Assembly: GCA_002782905.1 (NCBI GenBank)
Contig: PFJA01000244.1
Span: forward strand, 1-24,701
Source of the DNA: Lysobacterales bacterium CG_4_10_14_3_um_filter_64_11
Lineage (GTDB): Bacteria; Pseudomonadota; Gammaproteobacteria; Xanthomonadales; Xanthomonadaceae
DNA: 24,701 nucleotides
Direction: 5' to 3'
Positions within the stretch are counted from its first letter, which is position 1. Each line of letters opens with the position of its first letter. Both the position numbers and the translations under genes were made by a program. The notes below the pieces were generated by a model. It saw only the letters and a program-made list of their open reading frames with translations. It made no database searches and was not told where the DNA came from. Below, in pieces: positions 1 to 9,655 of the stretch.

Positions 1-794
1 CAATCGCCGAATCGACCCACCTGCTGCCGGCACAGGCGTCGCTGGCCGCCGCGCTGGGGCTGGGCGAATTACCGGTCTATCGTCGCCCGCGCGTTGCCGT
101 GTTCAGCAGTGGCGATGAACTGCGCCAGCCGGGGCAGTCGTTGGCACCGGGCGAAATCTACGACAGCAACCATGCCTTGCTGACGAATCTGTTGGCCGGC
201 GAGGGTATCAGCGCGCAGGCATTCCCGTCGCTGTCCGATGACCCGGCACGGATTCGCGATGCACTGACCCAAGCCAGCACGCAATGCGACCTGCTGATCA
301 CCTGCGGCGGCGTTTCCGCCGGTGAAAAGGATTTTGTGCCTGCCCTGATCGCCGCACACGGCGAACTGTATTTCTGGAAAGTGCGGATCAAACCCGGCAT
401 GCCGGTGTTGTTCGGCCGTTTCGGCAACACGCTGGTGATGGCATTGCCCGGCAACCCGGTGGCCGTGCTTGCCACGTTCCGCACCCTGGTGGTGCCGCTG
501 CTGGATGCCTTGCAAGGCATCAGCACTGCGCCGCCCGTGCTGTATGCACGGCTCAGCGCTCCGCTGCACAAGCAACACGCGCGTTGCGAGTTTCAACGCG
601 GCAGCGTTTACAGCCAGAGCGATGGCAGCCTGTGGGTGGCCGCCGACCCGGTTACCGGCTCGCATCGGCTCGCCGCCGCCGCCCGCGCCAACGCCCTGCT
701 GTGTATTCCCGAAGGCTCACAGCAGCTCGCGCAAGGTGACGTTGTGCAGGTGTTGGCGTTGGGTGGATACGATGGTGGAAGTCGGCGTGGATGA
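1..794 (+). CDS. moeA: Molybdopterin molybdenumtransferase MoeA, 3' part (5' end outside window)
   Basis: MoeA inserts molybdate into adenylylated molybdopterin, the last step of molybdenum cofactor synthesis, in the cytoplasm. The reading frame is open from the first full codon at base 3 and ends at a TGA at 792-794, leaving about 263 residues, so the N-terminal third or so of a usual ~400-residue MoeA is missing. Visible family signatures are VFSSGDEL at the start of the MogA-like domain III, the TCGGVSAGEKDF loop, the IKPGMP segment, and ALPGNPVAV; the last ~80 residues form the small beta-barrel domain IV. The moeB fusion gene two genes downstream on the same strand supports the call. The downstream membrane-protein gene begins 42 bases after the stop. 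The call is secure; the gene is cut only by the window edge. Confidence 0.95.
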   Translation, partial: IAESTHLLPAQASLAAALGLGELPVYRRPRVAVFSSGDELRQPGQSLAPGEIYDSNHALLTNLLAGEGISAQAFPSLSDDPARIRDALTQASTQCDLLITCGGVSAGEKDFVPALIAAHGELYFWKVRIKPGMPVLFGRFGNTLVMALPGNPVAVLATFRTLVVPLLDALQGISTAPPVLYARLSAPLHKQHARCEFQRGSVYSQSDGSLWVAADPVTGSHRLAAAARANALLCIPEGSQQLAQGDVVQVLALGGYDGGSRRG

Positions 795-836
795 AGCCAC
801 GTACCACACACACTGGTTGAAGCGAGGATTGTATCG

Positions 837-1208
837 GTGAATGACGTATCTGAAGCCACCCAATTCTGGAGTTCGATTACCGAGCAAGTTGGCTTGCGCA
901 AGAAAGCCATTTATCTCGTGGCTGCTGTAGCGGCCATGGCGCTGGCGGTGCTGGTATTGACTGCGCCGATGTCCGGTTACTTACCATGGGACTTGCATAC
1001 ATTTTTCTTGTTCAGTTCGACGATTCTTTTTTTTTGGTGCTTCGGCGCACTGTTGATTCGCTACAAAGTGGTGCAGATCAGAAACGCTCTTGGCCCGACT
1101 GCACCGCTTGACGGGCACTTTTTTGTGTTTTTTTCGCTTTGGGTATGCGTGCTGACAATGTTCACGCTGCTGATCCCCGTGATTATGTTCTTCGGGGCAC
1201 GTGGGTGA
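837..1208 (+). CDS. Small three-helix membrane protein of unknown function
   Basis: Unrecognised protein of 123 residues. A GTG start at 837 is chosen because a GAGGA ribosome binding site lies at 824-828, 8 bases before it. Three hydrophobic stretches are visible at about residues 24-44, 53-75 and 94-119, with a short basic loop (IRYKVVQIRN) between the second and third, so an inner-membrane protein is likely. It sits between moeA and the moeB fusion on the same strand and may be co-transcribed, but nothing in it points to cofactor synthesis. The gene is locally T-rich: a run of nine T at 1027-1035 and runs of six and seven T near 1119-1137 encode phenylalanine-rich helices. Composition differs from the GC-rich neighbours. 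Function unknown. Confidence 0.7.
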   Translation: MNDVSEATQFWSSITEQVGLRKKAIYLVAAVAAMALAVLVLTAPMSGYLPWDLHTFFLFSSTILFFWCFGALLIRYKVVQIRNALGPTAPLDGHFFVFFSLWVCVLTMFTLLIPVIMFFGARG

Positions 1209-1264
1209 CGTTGCACCTCCGTACCGTTGCGGTAAGTTTCCGTACGATCAGCGATAATTCCAGC

Positions 1265-2404
1265 ATGCATACAAGCGGGATTTTCCCCACCGAGATCGAC
1301 CCGCCCGAAGCGTGGCAGCGGGTGGGTAATGGCGTGTTGCTCATCGATATCCGCGAAGAACACGAGCGGGCGTTGGGCATGGCTGAGCCGGCGGTGGGCA
1401 TTGCCCGTGTGGCGCTCGAAGCCGAGCCTGCGCGATGGCTGTCCGACCCCACGGCAGCAGTTATGCTGATCTGCGCACGTGGCAGCCGTTCGCGAACGGC
1501 CTGCGCCAATCTGCGCGCGCGTGGCTATATGCGGGTGTGTTCGGTGGCCGGTGGTACCGAGGCGTGGGCGGCGCAGGGTTTGCCGATGACCGTCGCCGAT
1601 GGCGATGCCGGGTTCTATCAGCGCTATGCACGGCATCTGTCGGTACCCGAAATCGGGGTGGCCGGACAGCGCCGCTTGCAGCGCTCGCGGGTGCTGCTGG
1701 TGGGTGCCGGCGGCTTGGGTTCACCGGCGGGTTATTACCTGGCGGCGGCGGGTGTCGGCCACATTACCGTGATCGATGATGACCGGGTAGAGCGCAGCAA
1801 CTTGCAGCGCCAGATTCTGCACACCGACGCGCGTATCGGGGTGGCGAAAACCGCGTCGGCGCAGATCGCGCTTTCAGCCCTGAATCCGGAGATCGACATC
1901 GTGGCCGTGCCGCAGCGGCTGGATCGCGATAACGTCGATGCGCTGGTCGGCGCGGCCGATGTGGTGGTCGATGGCGCCGACAATTTTGCGACGCGGTATC
2001 TGCTCTCGGATGCCTGCGTCAAGCATGGCAAGCCGCTGGTGTACGGCGCGGTGCATCGCTTTGAGGGCCAGGCCAGCGTATTCGATGCCGGCCGTCAGCG
2101 CGGGGTGGCGCCGTGCTATCGCTGTCTGTTCCCGGAACCGCCGCCGGCGCAGTTCGCGCCCAATTGTGCTGAAGCCGGGGTGCTGGGCGTGGTGCCGGGC
2201 GTGATCGGCCTGATTCAGGCCAGCGAGGCGATCAAGCTGCTGCTCGCTATCGGCGAATCATTGAGCGGCCGTCTGTTGCAGTTCGATGCGTTGACGATGC
2301 GCTTTCGCGAGACGCGACTGAAACCCGATCCCGACTGCGCGGTGTGCGCGCCGGGTCGGGCTTTTCCGGGGTACATCGATTACCAGTCGTTTTGCCGCGG
2401 TTGA
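1265..2404 (+). CDS. moeB: Rhodanese-MoeB fusion: molybdopterin-synthase adenylyltransferase
   Basis: A 379-residue protein. The E1-like ThiF/MoeB part adenylates the C-terminal glycine of the sulfur carrier MoaD (or ThiS), preparing it for sulfur transfer. Residues 1-110 form a rhodanese domain with the active loop CARGSRS (Cys70). Residues 115-379 form the ThiF fold: nucleotide loop GAGGLGSP at 147-154, the DDD/RSNLQRQ region near 171-183, zinc pairs CYRC (Cys284, Cys287) and CAVC (Cys358, Cys361), and a conserved Cys301 in NCAEAGVLG, equivalent in position to E. coli MoeB Cys187. The frame is open further upstream into the membrane-protein gene, but ATG 1265 gives a sensible start just before the rhodanese fold. 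Human MOCS3 and yeast Uba4 carry the rhodanese at the other end. The rhodanese probably supplies persulfide sulfur to the carrier; this is inferred. ThiF for thiamine synthesis is an alternative role. Confidence 0.9.
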   Translation: MHTSGIFPTEIDPPEAWQRVGNGVLLIDIREEHERALGMAEPAVGIARVALEAEPARWLSDPTAAVMLICARGSRSRTACANLRARGYMRVCSVAGGTEAWAAQGLPMTVADGDAGFYQRYARHLSVPEIGVAGQRRLQRSRVLLVGAGGLGSPAGYYLAAAGVGHITVIDDDRVERSNLQRQILHTDARIGVAKTASAQIALSALNPEIDIVAVPQRLDRDNVDALVGAADVVVDGADNFATRYLLSDACVKHGKPLVYGAVHRFEGQASVFDAGRQRGVAPCYRCLFPEPPPAQFAPNCAEAGVLGVVPGVIGLIQASEAIKLLLAIGESLSGRLLQFDALTMRFRETRLKPDPDCAVCAPGRAFPGYIDYQSFCRG

Positions 2405-2440
2405 ATCCGGCGTCACGCATCAGCTGCGTTAGGGCTCGGC

Positions 2441-2812
2441 TCAACCCACTACGAAACCAGCCACCACACGCCGGGATTCACTGGCGAGCAGATTGAAGGT
2501 GCGGGCGGCAGCGGCGTTATCCATGAACTCGATACCGATGCCACGGCTCAGCGCGTGCGCCTGCACCGCTGGCGCCGGAAACTGCAATCGTGCACCGGTA
2601 CCAACGATGATCAGTTCCGGGTCCAGTGCCAGCAGTGGTTCGAGATCACCCGCTTGCAGGGGTGCGGCTTCCGACACTGCCCAGGATTCGATCAACTGGT
2701 TCGCGCTGAGGATGAAGCTGCTGCTGAGCAGGCGCTCGTTGAGCAGCACACCCTCGCGCGCCACCCCACGCAGCACATAGCGAAACTCCAGCGGTTCGTG
2801 AGCAATCTGCAC
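2441..2812 (-). CDS. Mth938-like (DUF498/NDUFAF3-type) protein
   Basis: A 123-residue protein of the Mth938/Xcc1710 family, related to the mitochondrial complex I assembly factor NDUFAF3; its bacterial function is not settled. Recognisable features are LLSSSFILSANQL near residues 28-40, the IIVGTGARLQFP segment, RGIGIEFMDNAAAARTFN and the closing LASESRRVVAGFVVG. The frame is open further upstream but overlaps the end of yhbY; I chose the GTG at 2812, which leaves 8 bases between the yhbY stop and the start and gives the usual family length of about 125. The ribosome site there is weak, so the start is uncertain. It follows yhbY on the same strand and is probably co-transcribed with it. I recall this pairing from Xanthomonas genomes. 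Confidence 0.8.
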   Translation of the reverse strand: MQIAHEPLEFRYVLRGVAREGVLLNERLLSSSFILSANQLIESWAVSEAAPLQAGDLEPLLALDPELIIVGTGARLQFPAPAVQAHALSRGIGIEFMDNAAAARTFNLLASESRRVVAGFVVG

Positions 2813-2820
2813 GGCGACAC

Positions 2821-3126
2821 TCAGCGTGTGGGCAACACAATCTGCGGGTTTTCGGAGTGCCGGCGATAGAGCAGGGCCGTGTTGCCAATGCGCTGCACCA
2901 GCGTGGCATCGCAACCGGCCAGCAGTTCGGCAATCCAGGCATCGCGTAACTCGCGATCGCCGGCGGACACCTTCACCTTCAACAGTTCATGGTGATTCAG
3001 GGTTTCGCCCAGTTCGGCCAGCAGTGCCGGGGTGATGCCCTTGGCACCGACCAGAATGACCGGTTTGAGGGGATGGCCGAGGCTGCGCAGATAGCGTGCC
3101 TGGGCGGCGAGAAGCGGTTTGGCCAT
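2821..3126 (-). CDS. yhbY: YhbY family CRM-domain RNA-binding protein
   Basis: A 101-residue single CRM-domain protein. E. coli YhbY associates with pre-50S ribosomal particles, so a role in large-subunit assembly is likely. The GAKG loop (GxxG RNA-binding signature) lies at about residues 27-30, preceded by LRSLGHPLKPVILV and followed by the ELGETLNHHELLKVKV strand region, ending in the typical RIGNTALLYRRH motif. ATG at 3126 starts the protein at MAKPLL, matching the family; the open frame upstream reads into a repeat element and is not counted. It is divergent from rlmE, a 23S rRNA methyltransferase gene, a classic pairing of two 50S maturation factors. The Mth938-like gene follows directly. 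Confidence 0.92.
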   Translation of the reverse strand: MAKPLLAAQARYLRSLGHPLKPVILVGAKGITPALLAELGETLNHHELLKVKVSAGDRELRDAWIAELLAGCDATLVQRIGNTALLYRRHSENPQIVLPTR

Positions 3127-3184
3127 GGTGTCGTATCGATCTGTGGGAGTGCCGCAACGCAGGCACATGGGGCGAAAGGGAAAC

Positions 3185-3316
3185 CTCATGAAACCGCCGC
3201 GAGCGGTCCGAGTGCAAGGCACACCTGGCACGGGAACCGCAGTGTACTTTCTCGTGCGTGAGGATTGCGAGCACCGCGCAACGCAGCAATCGGGCCGCGC
3301 AGTAGGTTTCAGGCGG
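3185..3316 (-). repeat. Dispersed GAAACC/GGTTTC repeat, copy A (between yhbY and rlmE)
   Basis: This roughly 130 bp segment is a near copy, in inverted orientation, of the segment at 7900-8028. After reverse-complementing one of them the alignment needs no gaps from the ATGAAACCGCC start; the first 33 bases are identical and later parts differ at scattered positions. It is bounded by GAAACC on one side and GGTTTC on the other (3305-3310). A chance 48-codon frame (3188-3334, +) runs through it. It fills most of the 233 bp divergent spacer between yhbY and rlmE, so the promoters of both genes must lie within or next to it. No transposase is present. Strand is set opposite to copies B and C. Confidence 0.75.
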
Positions 3317-3359
3317 TTGCCAAGGGTATCATGACCGCCCGATCACCCGATAATGACCC

Positions 3360-3977
3360 ATGGCGCGCAGCAAGAGCAGCCAGCGTTGGCTGCAAGAACA
3401 TTTCAATGATCCGTACGTCAAGCGCGCCCAGGCCGAAGGCATGCGTTCGCGTGCCGCGTTCAAGCTCGAAGAACTGCTTGCGCGCGATGTTTGGATCAAG
3501 CCGGGCATGGTGATCGTCGATCTGGGCGCGGCGCCCGGTGGCTGGGCGCAGGTGGCCCGCCGTGAACTCGGGCACAGCGGCCGGGTGCTGGCGCTGGATA
3601 TTCTGGAAATGCCGCCGATCGCCGGTGTCGAGTTTCTTCACGGGGACTTCAGGCAAGCTGAGACATTGTCGTGCTTCCAGTCGCTGTTGGCCGGCGATGC
3701 CGTAGACCTTGTGCTATCGGATATGGCCCCCAATATGAGCGGTATGTCGGCGGTGGATGTGCCGCGGGCAATGTACTTGGCTGAGTTGGCGCGGGACTTC
3801 GCGCAGGTGCATTTGCGCGAAGGTGGTGTGTTTCTGACCAAGCTGTTCATGGGCTCGGGCTTCGATGCCTATGTCGCGGATCTGCGCAAACGCTATCGCA
3901 AGGTGGCGGTGCGCAAACCCAAGGCATCGCGGAGTCGTTCACCCGAGGTATATGCGCTGGCCACTGGCAAACATTAG
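3360..3977 (+). CDS. rlmE: 23S rRNA (uridine-2'-O)-methyltransferase RlmE (FtsJ/RrmJ)
   Basis: A 205-residue SAM-dependent enzyme that methylates the 2'-O of U2552 in the A loop of 23S rRNA, a late step in 50S assembly. The SAM-binding loop DLGAAPGGW is at residues 54-62. The catalytic tetrad K-D-K-E can be placed at Lys35 (AAFKLEE), Asp121 (SDMAPN), Lys161 (LTKLF) and Glu196 (SPEVY), each three residues before the E. coli positions. The length is close to E. coli RlmE (209). The ATG at 3360 gives the standard MARSKSSQRW start. It is divergent from yhbY and followed by ftsH on the same strand, the ftsJ-ftsH order of E. coli; but a repeat copy separates the two here, so they may not share a single transcript without interruption. 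Confidence 0.97.
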   Translation: MARSKSSQRWLQEHFNDPYVKRAQAEGMRSRAAFKLEELLARDVWIKPGMVIVDLGAAPGGWAQVARRELGHSGRVLALDILEMPPIAGVEFLHGDFRQAETLSCFQSLLAGDAVDLVLSDMAPNMSGMSAVDVPRAMYLAELARDFAQVHLREGGVFLTKLFMGSGFDAYVADLRKRYRKVAVRKPKASRSRSPEVYALATGKH

Positions 3978-3984
3978 GGAGCCC

Positions 3985-4108
3985 TCTTGAAACCTGCTGC
4001 CTGCGGTTCCTGCGCCGCACAGGGATGTGCAAGTGTTGCGTGAGGCAGGATGCCGAAAGCGACCGCTCCGTGCGCCTTGCCGTCGGGCCGCTGGCAAAGG
4101 TTTCAAGA
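3985..4108 (+). repeat. Dispersed GAAACC/GGTTTC repeat, copy B (between rlmE and ftsH)
   Basis: A 124 bp element with perfect 10-base terminal inverted repeats, TCTTGAAACC at 3985-3994 and GGTTTCAAGA at 4099-4108. It shares with copy C the blocks GAAACCTGCT, GGTTCCTGCGC, GCTCCGTGCGCCTTGC and TCGG(G/A)CCGCT, all in the same order and orientation, but about 50 bases between the last blocks are replaced by unrelated sequence. It fills nearly all of the rlmE-ftsH spacer, starting 8 bases after the rlmE stop. The termini could fold into a long stem in RNA. No coding capacity is apparent. Confidence 0.7.
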
Positions 4109-4165
4109 GATTCCCATCACGTATAATGCCGGTACGGTTTGTTCCGGCCCACGAGGACGTTGTCG

Positions 4166-6076
<1,911 letters not shown>

Positions 6077-6166
6077 GCGGCGGACTGCATTGCTTGTTGA
6101 ATCGTGTTTTGGCAAACTTGGATTCACGTTTGCCATTGCCTTGAAAGCCCGTTACCGGGAGATCGC

Positions 6167-6646
6167 ATGTTGCGAAAGGGAATTCTCAGTGGTCTGCTGA
6201 TCGCGGTTATCGCCAGCGGTTGCGCAACCGTCGATCAACGTCACCGCGCCGACAAGGCGGCAGGTGTTGTCGGCACAACGCCATACGAGGCGATACAGCT
6301 CGCCGCTGCTGCCGCGCCGCGCGGCGTGCCGGGGCCGTTTCTGGTGCGTATTCAAGCCATGGGTACGGACCCTGGCTACACCTACCTCAACACCGAACTC
6401 GATTATCGTGATCAGCGCAACCTCACTCTCGTGCTCACGCCAACGGCAGTTCGCGCACTGGAACTGCGCTTGGGTACCGATTTGCGCGCTGGCCTGATTG
6501 GCAAGCAACTGCGGGTCAACGGCGAGGCGCGACGTGTGCGAATCGTGTTTTTTGCCAACGGCCATCCCACCAGCAAGTACTACTATCAGACTCACGTCCG
6601 GGTAAACGACGCGCGGCAGATCGAGGTGGTGGCGGGTTCGGATTAG
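6167..6646 (+). CDS. Small lipoprotein of unknown function
   Basis: A 159-residue predicted lipoprotein. The N-terminus is a lipoprotein signal peptide: MLRK, a hydrophobic stretch, then the lipobox IASGC with Cys19 as the lipidation site. ATG 6167 follows a GGGAGA site at 6157-6162. The mature part has no domain I can name; residues 75-155 read as alternating beta strands (LVLTPTAVRALELRLG, RVRIVFFANG, YYYQTHVRV, IEVV), suggesting a small beta-barrel. It lies 90 bases after ftsH on the same strand and before prfB. I recall similar lipoproteins next to ftsH in Xanthomonas-like genomes, without known function. Confidence 0.8.
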   Translation: MLRKGILSGLLIAVIASGCATVDQRHRADKAAGVVGTTPYEAIQLAAAAAPRGVPGPFLVRIQAMGTDPGYTYLNTELDYRDQRNLTLVLTPTAVRALELRLGTDLRAGLIGKQLRVNGEARRVRIVFFANGHPTSKYYYQTHVRVNDARQIEVVAGSD

Positions 6647-6652
6647 GTTGTT

Positions 6653-6685
6653 GGCTACGCTCGATCGTGTGGGCTACGCTCGATC
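6653..6685 (+). repeat. Short tandem direct repeat upstream of prfB
   Basis: The 14-base word GGCTACGCTCGATC occurs at 6653-6666 and again at 6672-6685, a 19-base period, in the 128-base spacer between the lipoprotein gene and prfB. It may be decay of a longer repeat or a binding site for a regulator; nothing else supports a function. Confidence 0.5.
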
Positions 6686-6774
6686 ATTGGGCGAACGCCA
6701 TGCAGTATCTGCTGCACCGCACAGCGGTCTGTTATCCTTTGCCCCCATTCCCTGCCTGTGTAGCCGTAGCAACC

Positions 6775-7903
6775 ATGCTTGAGCTCAATCCGATTCGCCA
6801 GCGCATCGCCGACCTGCACGGTCGGTTGTTGTCGCTGAGGGGGTTTCTTTGACTTCGATGTCAAAAAGGAACGCCTCGAAGAAGTCACCCGTGAACTGGA
6901 ACACCCCGATGTCTGGAACGATCCCGAGCGCGCGCAGGCGCTGGGTCGGGAGCGTTCGTTGCTGGAAAAGAACGTACTGACCATCGAGCGGCTCGATGGC
7001 ACTTTGCTCAGCGCCAGCGAGCTGCTTGATCTTGCCGAATCCGAGCAGGATGCCGAGACCGCCGACGCCGTTGCCGCTGATGTGCAAACCATGGTGAGCG
7101 AGCTCGATGCGCTGGAGTTTCAGCGCATGTTCTCCGGCAAGATGGATGCCAGCAACGCCTTCGTCGACATTCAGGCCGGTGCTGGCGGCACCGAGGCGCA
7201 GGATTGGGCGGAGATGCTGCTGCGCATGTATCTGCGCTGGTGCGAATCGCGTGGCTGGAAAACCGAGCTGATGGAAGTCAGCGCTGGTGAAGTGGCCGGC
7301 ATCAAATCGGCGACGTTCCGGGTCGAGGGCGATTATGTCTACGGCTGGTTGAAGACCGAAACCGGTGTGCATCGCCTGGTTCGCAAGTCGCCATTCGATT
7401 CCGACAATCGCCGGCACACGTCGTTTACCTCGGTATTTGTCAGCCCCGAGGTTGACGACACCATCGACATCCAGATCAACCCCGCCGATCTGCACACCGA
7501 TGTCTACCGCTCATCGGGTGCGGGTGGCCAGCATGTCAACAAGACCGAGTCGGCGGTGCGTATCACCCACGAGCCGTCCGGCATCGTGGTGGCGTGCCAG
7601 ACTGGCCGCAGCCAGCACGCCAACCGCGACACGGCGATGAAAATGCTGGCGGCCAAGCTGTACGAAATGGAAGTACGCAAGCGCAACGTCGAGCGCGATG
7701 CGGTGGAGGCCACCAAGTCAGATATCGGCTGGGGTAGCCAGATTCGCAACTACGTGCTCGATCAGTCGCGGATCAAGGATCTGCGTACCGGGATCGAACG
7801 CACCGACACGCAAAAAGTGCTCGATGGTGACCTCGATGAGTTTGTCGAATCGAGTTTGAAGGCGGGGCTGGAAGCCGGCGCGAAACGGGTGGGAACCGTT
7901 TGA
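6775..7903 (+). CDS. prfB: Peptide chain release factor 2, with +1 programmed frameshift
   Basis: RF2 recognises UGA and UAA stop codons and triggers peptide release. ATG 6775 opens a 25-codon frame ending at the in-frame TGA 6850-6852; a +1 shift after CTT 6847-6849 continues at GAC 6851 in the frame that ends with TGA 7901-7903, giving 375 residues. After the shift the protein reads DFDVKKERLEEV, as in E. coli (DYDAKKERLEEV). Numbering matches E. coli exactly: the stop-codon recognition tripeptide SPF is at 205-207 and the catalytic GGQ at 250-252. Residue 246 is serine, where E. coli strains carry threonine, alanine or serine. lysS follows, as in E. coli. A caller that ignores frameshifting would split or truncate this gene. 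Confidence 0.97.
6838..6853 (+). promoter_or_regulatory. RF2 programmed +1 frameshift site
   Basis: The site reads AGG GGG TTT CTT TGA C: an internal Shine-Dalgarno-like AGGGGG at 6838-6843, one spacer codon, the slippery CTT at 6847-6849, the UGA stop at 6850-6852 and the following C that makes the stop weak. This is the known autoregulatory device: when RF2 is scarce the ribosome pauses at UGA, slips +1 and makes RF2. It differs from E. coli only in the spacer codon (TTT for TAT). Confidence 0.97.
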
Positions 7904-8028
7904 AACCTGCTACGCGACCCGATGGCGGGGTTGCGCGGCGCTCGGAATCCTCATGTGGCCGCATGTACACTTCGGTTCCTGCGCTCCGTGCGCCTTGCAC
8001 TCGGACCGCTCGCGGCGGTTTCATGAGT
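7900..8028 (+). repeat. Dispersed GAAACC/GGTTTC repeat, copy C (between prfB and lysS)
   Basis: About 129 bp starting inside the prfB stop codon (TGAAACC at 7901-7907) and ending with GGTTTCATGAG at 8017-8027. Its reverse complement aligns without gaps to copy A, with the first 33 bases from ATGAAACC identical. It occupies most of the 204 bp prfB-lysS spacer. The GAAACC/GGTTTC ends are the same as in copies A and B. The element overlaps the prfB stop, so insertion or expansion took place right at the gene end. Confidence 0.75.
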
Positions 8029-8107
8029 TTCCGGGTGTGTTGATATTCGAGCGCATACGCCCCAACCCGAACACGAGCCCCGCGCAAAATCTTGAAAAGC
8101 CGAGCCC

Positions 8108-9631
8108 ATGACCGACCATAACGACACCCATCCACCAGCCGTCAACGAAAATCATCTGATTGCCGAGCGTCGCGCCAAACTTTCAGCGTTGCGCGAGCAA
8201 GGTGTCGCGTTTCCCAACGATTTTCGGCGTAGCCACCATGCCGGCGACTTGCAGGCGGCTTACGCCGATGCCGAGCGCTGGAGCAGCGAGGCGTTGCAGA
8301 CCGAAGCCGGGCAGGTGGCACTGGCCGGGCGGATGCTGGCCAAGCGGGTGATGGGCAAGGCCAGCTTTGTGCAGATTCAGGACATGAGCGGCCGCGTGCA
8401 GTTGTTTTTGCAAGGTGCGGCGGTGGGCGAGGCAGCTTACGAGGCATTCAAGGGCTGGGATGTCGGCGACATCATCGGCGTGCACGGCTCACTGATGCGT
8501 ACCCGCACTGGCGAGCTGTCGGTGAAAGCCGATCAGATTCGCCTGTTGACCAAATCGCTGCGGCCGTTGCCGGACAAGTGGCATGGGCTGGCGGATGTCG
8601 AGCAACGCTATCGACAACGCTATGTCGATCTGATCGTGTCGCCCGAGTCGCACGCGGTGTTCGTGCTGCGCTCGCGGATCATCCGCGCAATGCGCAGTTG
8701 GCTCGATACGCGCAATTTTCTCGAAGTCGAAACGCCGATGATGCATTACATCCCCGGTGGCGCAACTGCGCGGCCGTTCGTCACCCATCACAATGCGCTG
8801 GATTTGCAGTTGTATCTGCGTGTCGCACCGGAGCTGTATCTCAAGCGGCTGGTGGTGGGTGGCATGGAGCGGGTTTACGAAATCAATCGCAATTTTCGCA
8901 ACGAGGGCGTGTCCACTCGGCACAATCCCGAGTTCACCATGCTGGAGCTCTATCAGGCGTACGCAACGTACGTCGAGATCATGGATCTTACCGAAGCAGT
9001 CATCCGCGATGTCGCCACCGAAGTGCTGGGCCGCTCGGATATCTCATGGGAAGGTACGGCAATTGATCTTGGGTCGGCGTTTCGGCGCTGGCGCATGGAC
9101 GAGGCGGTGTGCCATTACAACCCGCAGATCGGCATTGCCGACTGCTGCAATCGTGATGCGCTGGCGGCGCACTGTGCCCGGCTGGGCGTGCATGTGAAAG
9201 CCGATTACGGATGGGGCCGCTTGTTGCTGGAGATCTTCGAGAAGACGGTAGAGCATGACCTCATCCAGCCGACGTTCATCACCCATTACCCGGTGGAAGT
9301 GTCGCCACTGGCGCGTGAGTCGGACAGCGAGCCGGGCATCACCGATCGCTTTGAATTGTTTGTTCTCGGGCGCGAGATTGCCAATGGTTTTTCCGAGCTG
9401 AACGACCCGGAAGATCAGGCCGCGCGTTTTCGCGCGCAGGTGGATGCCAAGGACAGCGGCGATGATGAAGCCATGCACTACGACGCCGATTACATCCGCG
9501 CGCTGGAAGTGGGGCTGCCGCCCACTGGTGGCCTGGGCATCGGCATCGACCGGCTGGTGATGCTGCTGACCGACAGCCCGTCGATACGCGATGTGTTGCT
9601 GTTCCCGTACATGCGCCCCGAAGCGGGTTGA
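8108..9631 (+). CDS. lysS: Lysyl-tRNA synthetase, class II
   Basis: A 507-residue class II enzyme that charges tRNA-Lys (E. coli LysS 505). Residues 60-160 form the OB-fold anticodon-binding domain (ALAGRMLAKRVMGKASFVQIQD). Motif 1 lies near residue 200 (RSWLDTRNFLEVETPMM), motif 2 around 260-280 (NRNFRNEGVSTRHNPEFT, Glu266) and motif 3 near 475-490 (GLGIGIDRLVMLL), all intact. ATG 8108 matches the expected start; its ribosome site is weak. prfB-lysS order is conserved in E. coli and Xanthomonas. In Xanthomonas the next genes would be rpfG-rpfC-rpfF; here a palindrome-rich spacer and the convergent fadD follow. Confidence 0.98.
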   Translation: MTDHNDTHPPAVNENHLIAERRAKLSALREQGVAFPNDFRRSHHAGDLQAAYADAERWSSEALQTEAGQVALAGRMLAKRVMGKASFVQIQDMSGRVQLFLQGAAVGEAAYEAFKGWDVGDIIGVHGSLMRTRTGELSVKADQIRLLTKSLRPLPDKWHGLADVEQRYRQRYVDLIVSPESHAVFVLRSRIIRAMRSWLDTRNFLEVETPMMHYIPGGATARPFVTHHNALDLQLYLRVAPELYLKRLVVGGMERVYEINRNFRNEGVSTRHNPEFTMLELYQAYATYVEIMDLTEAVIRDVATEVLGRSDISWEGTAIDLGSAFRRWRMDEAVCHYNPQIGIADCCNRDALAAHCARLGVHVKADYGWGRLLLEIFEKTVEHDLIQPTFITHYPVEVSPLARESDSEPGITDRFELFVLGREIANGFSELNDPEDQAARFRAQVDAKDSGDDEAMHYDADYIRALEVGLPPTGGLGIGIDRLVMLLTDSPSIRDVLLFPYMRPEAG

Positions 9632-9655
9632 TTGAGCCGGCATCGATCGGTTGGT

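Noticed and set aside
3185..4108. Complete insertion sequence or composite transposon around rlmE formed by repeat copies A and B
   Set aside because: The repeats flank rlmE in inverted orientation, but no transposase is present and yhbY-rlmE-ftsH is the ancestral gene order, so rlmE was not carried in.
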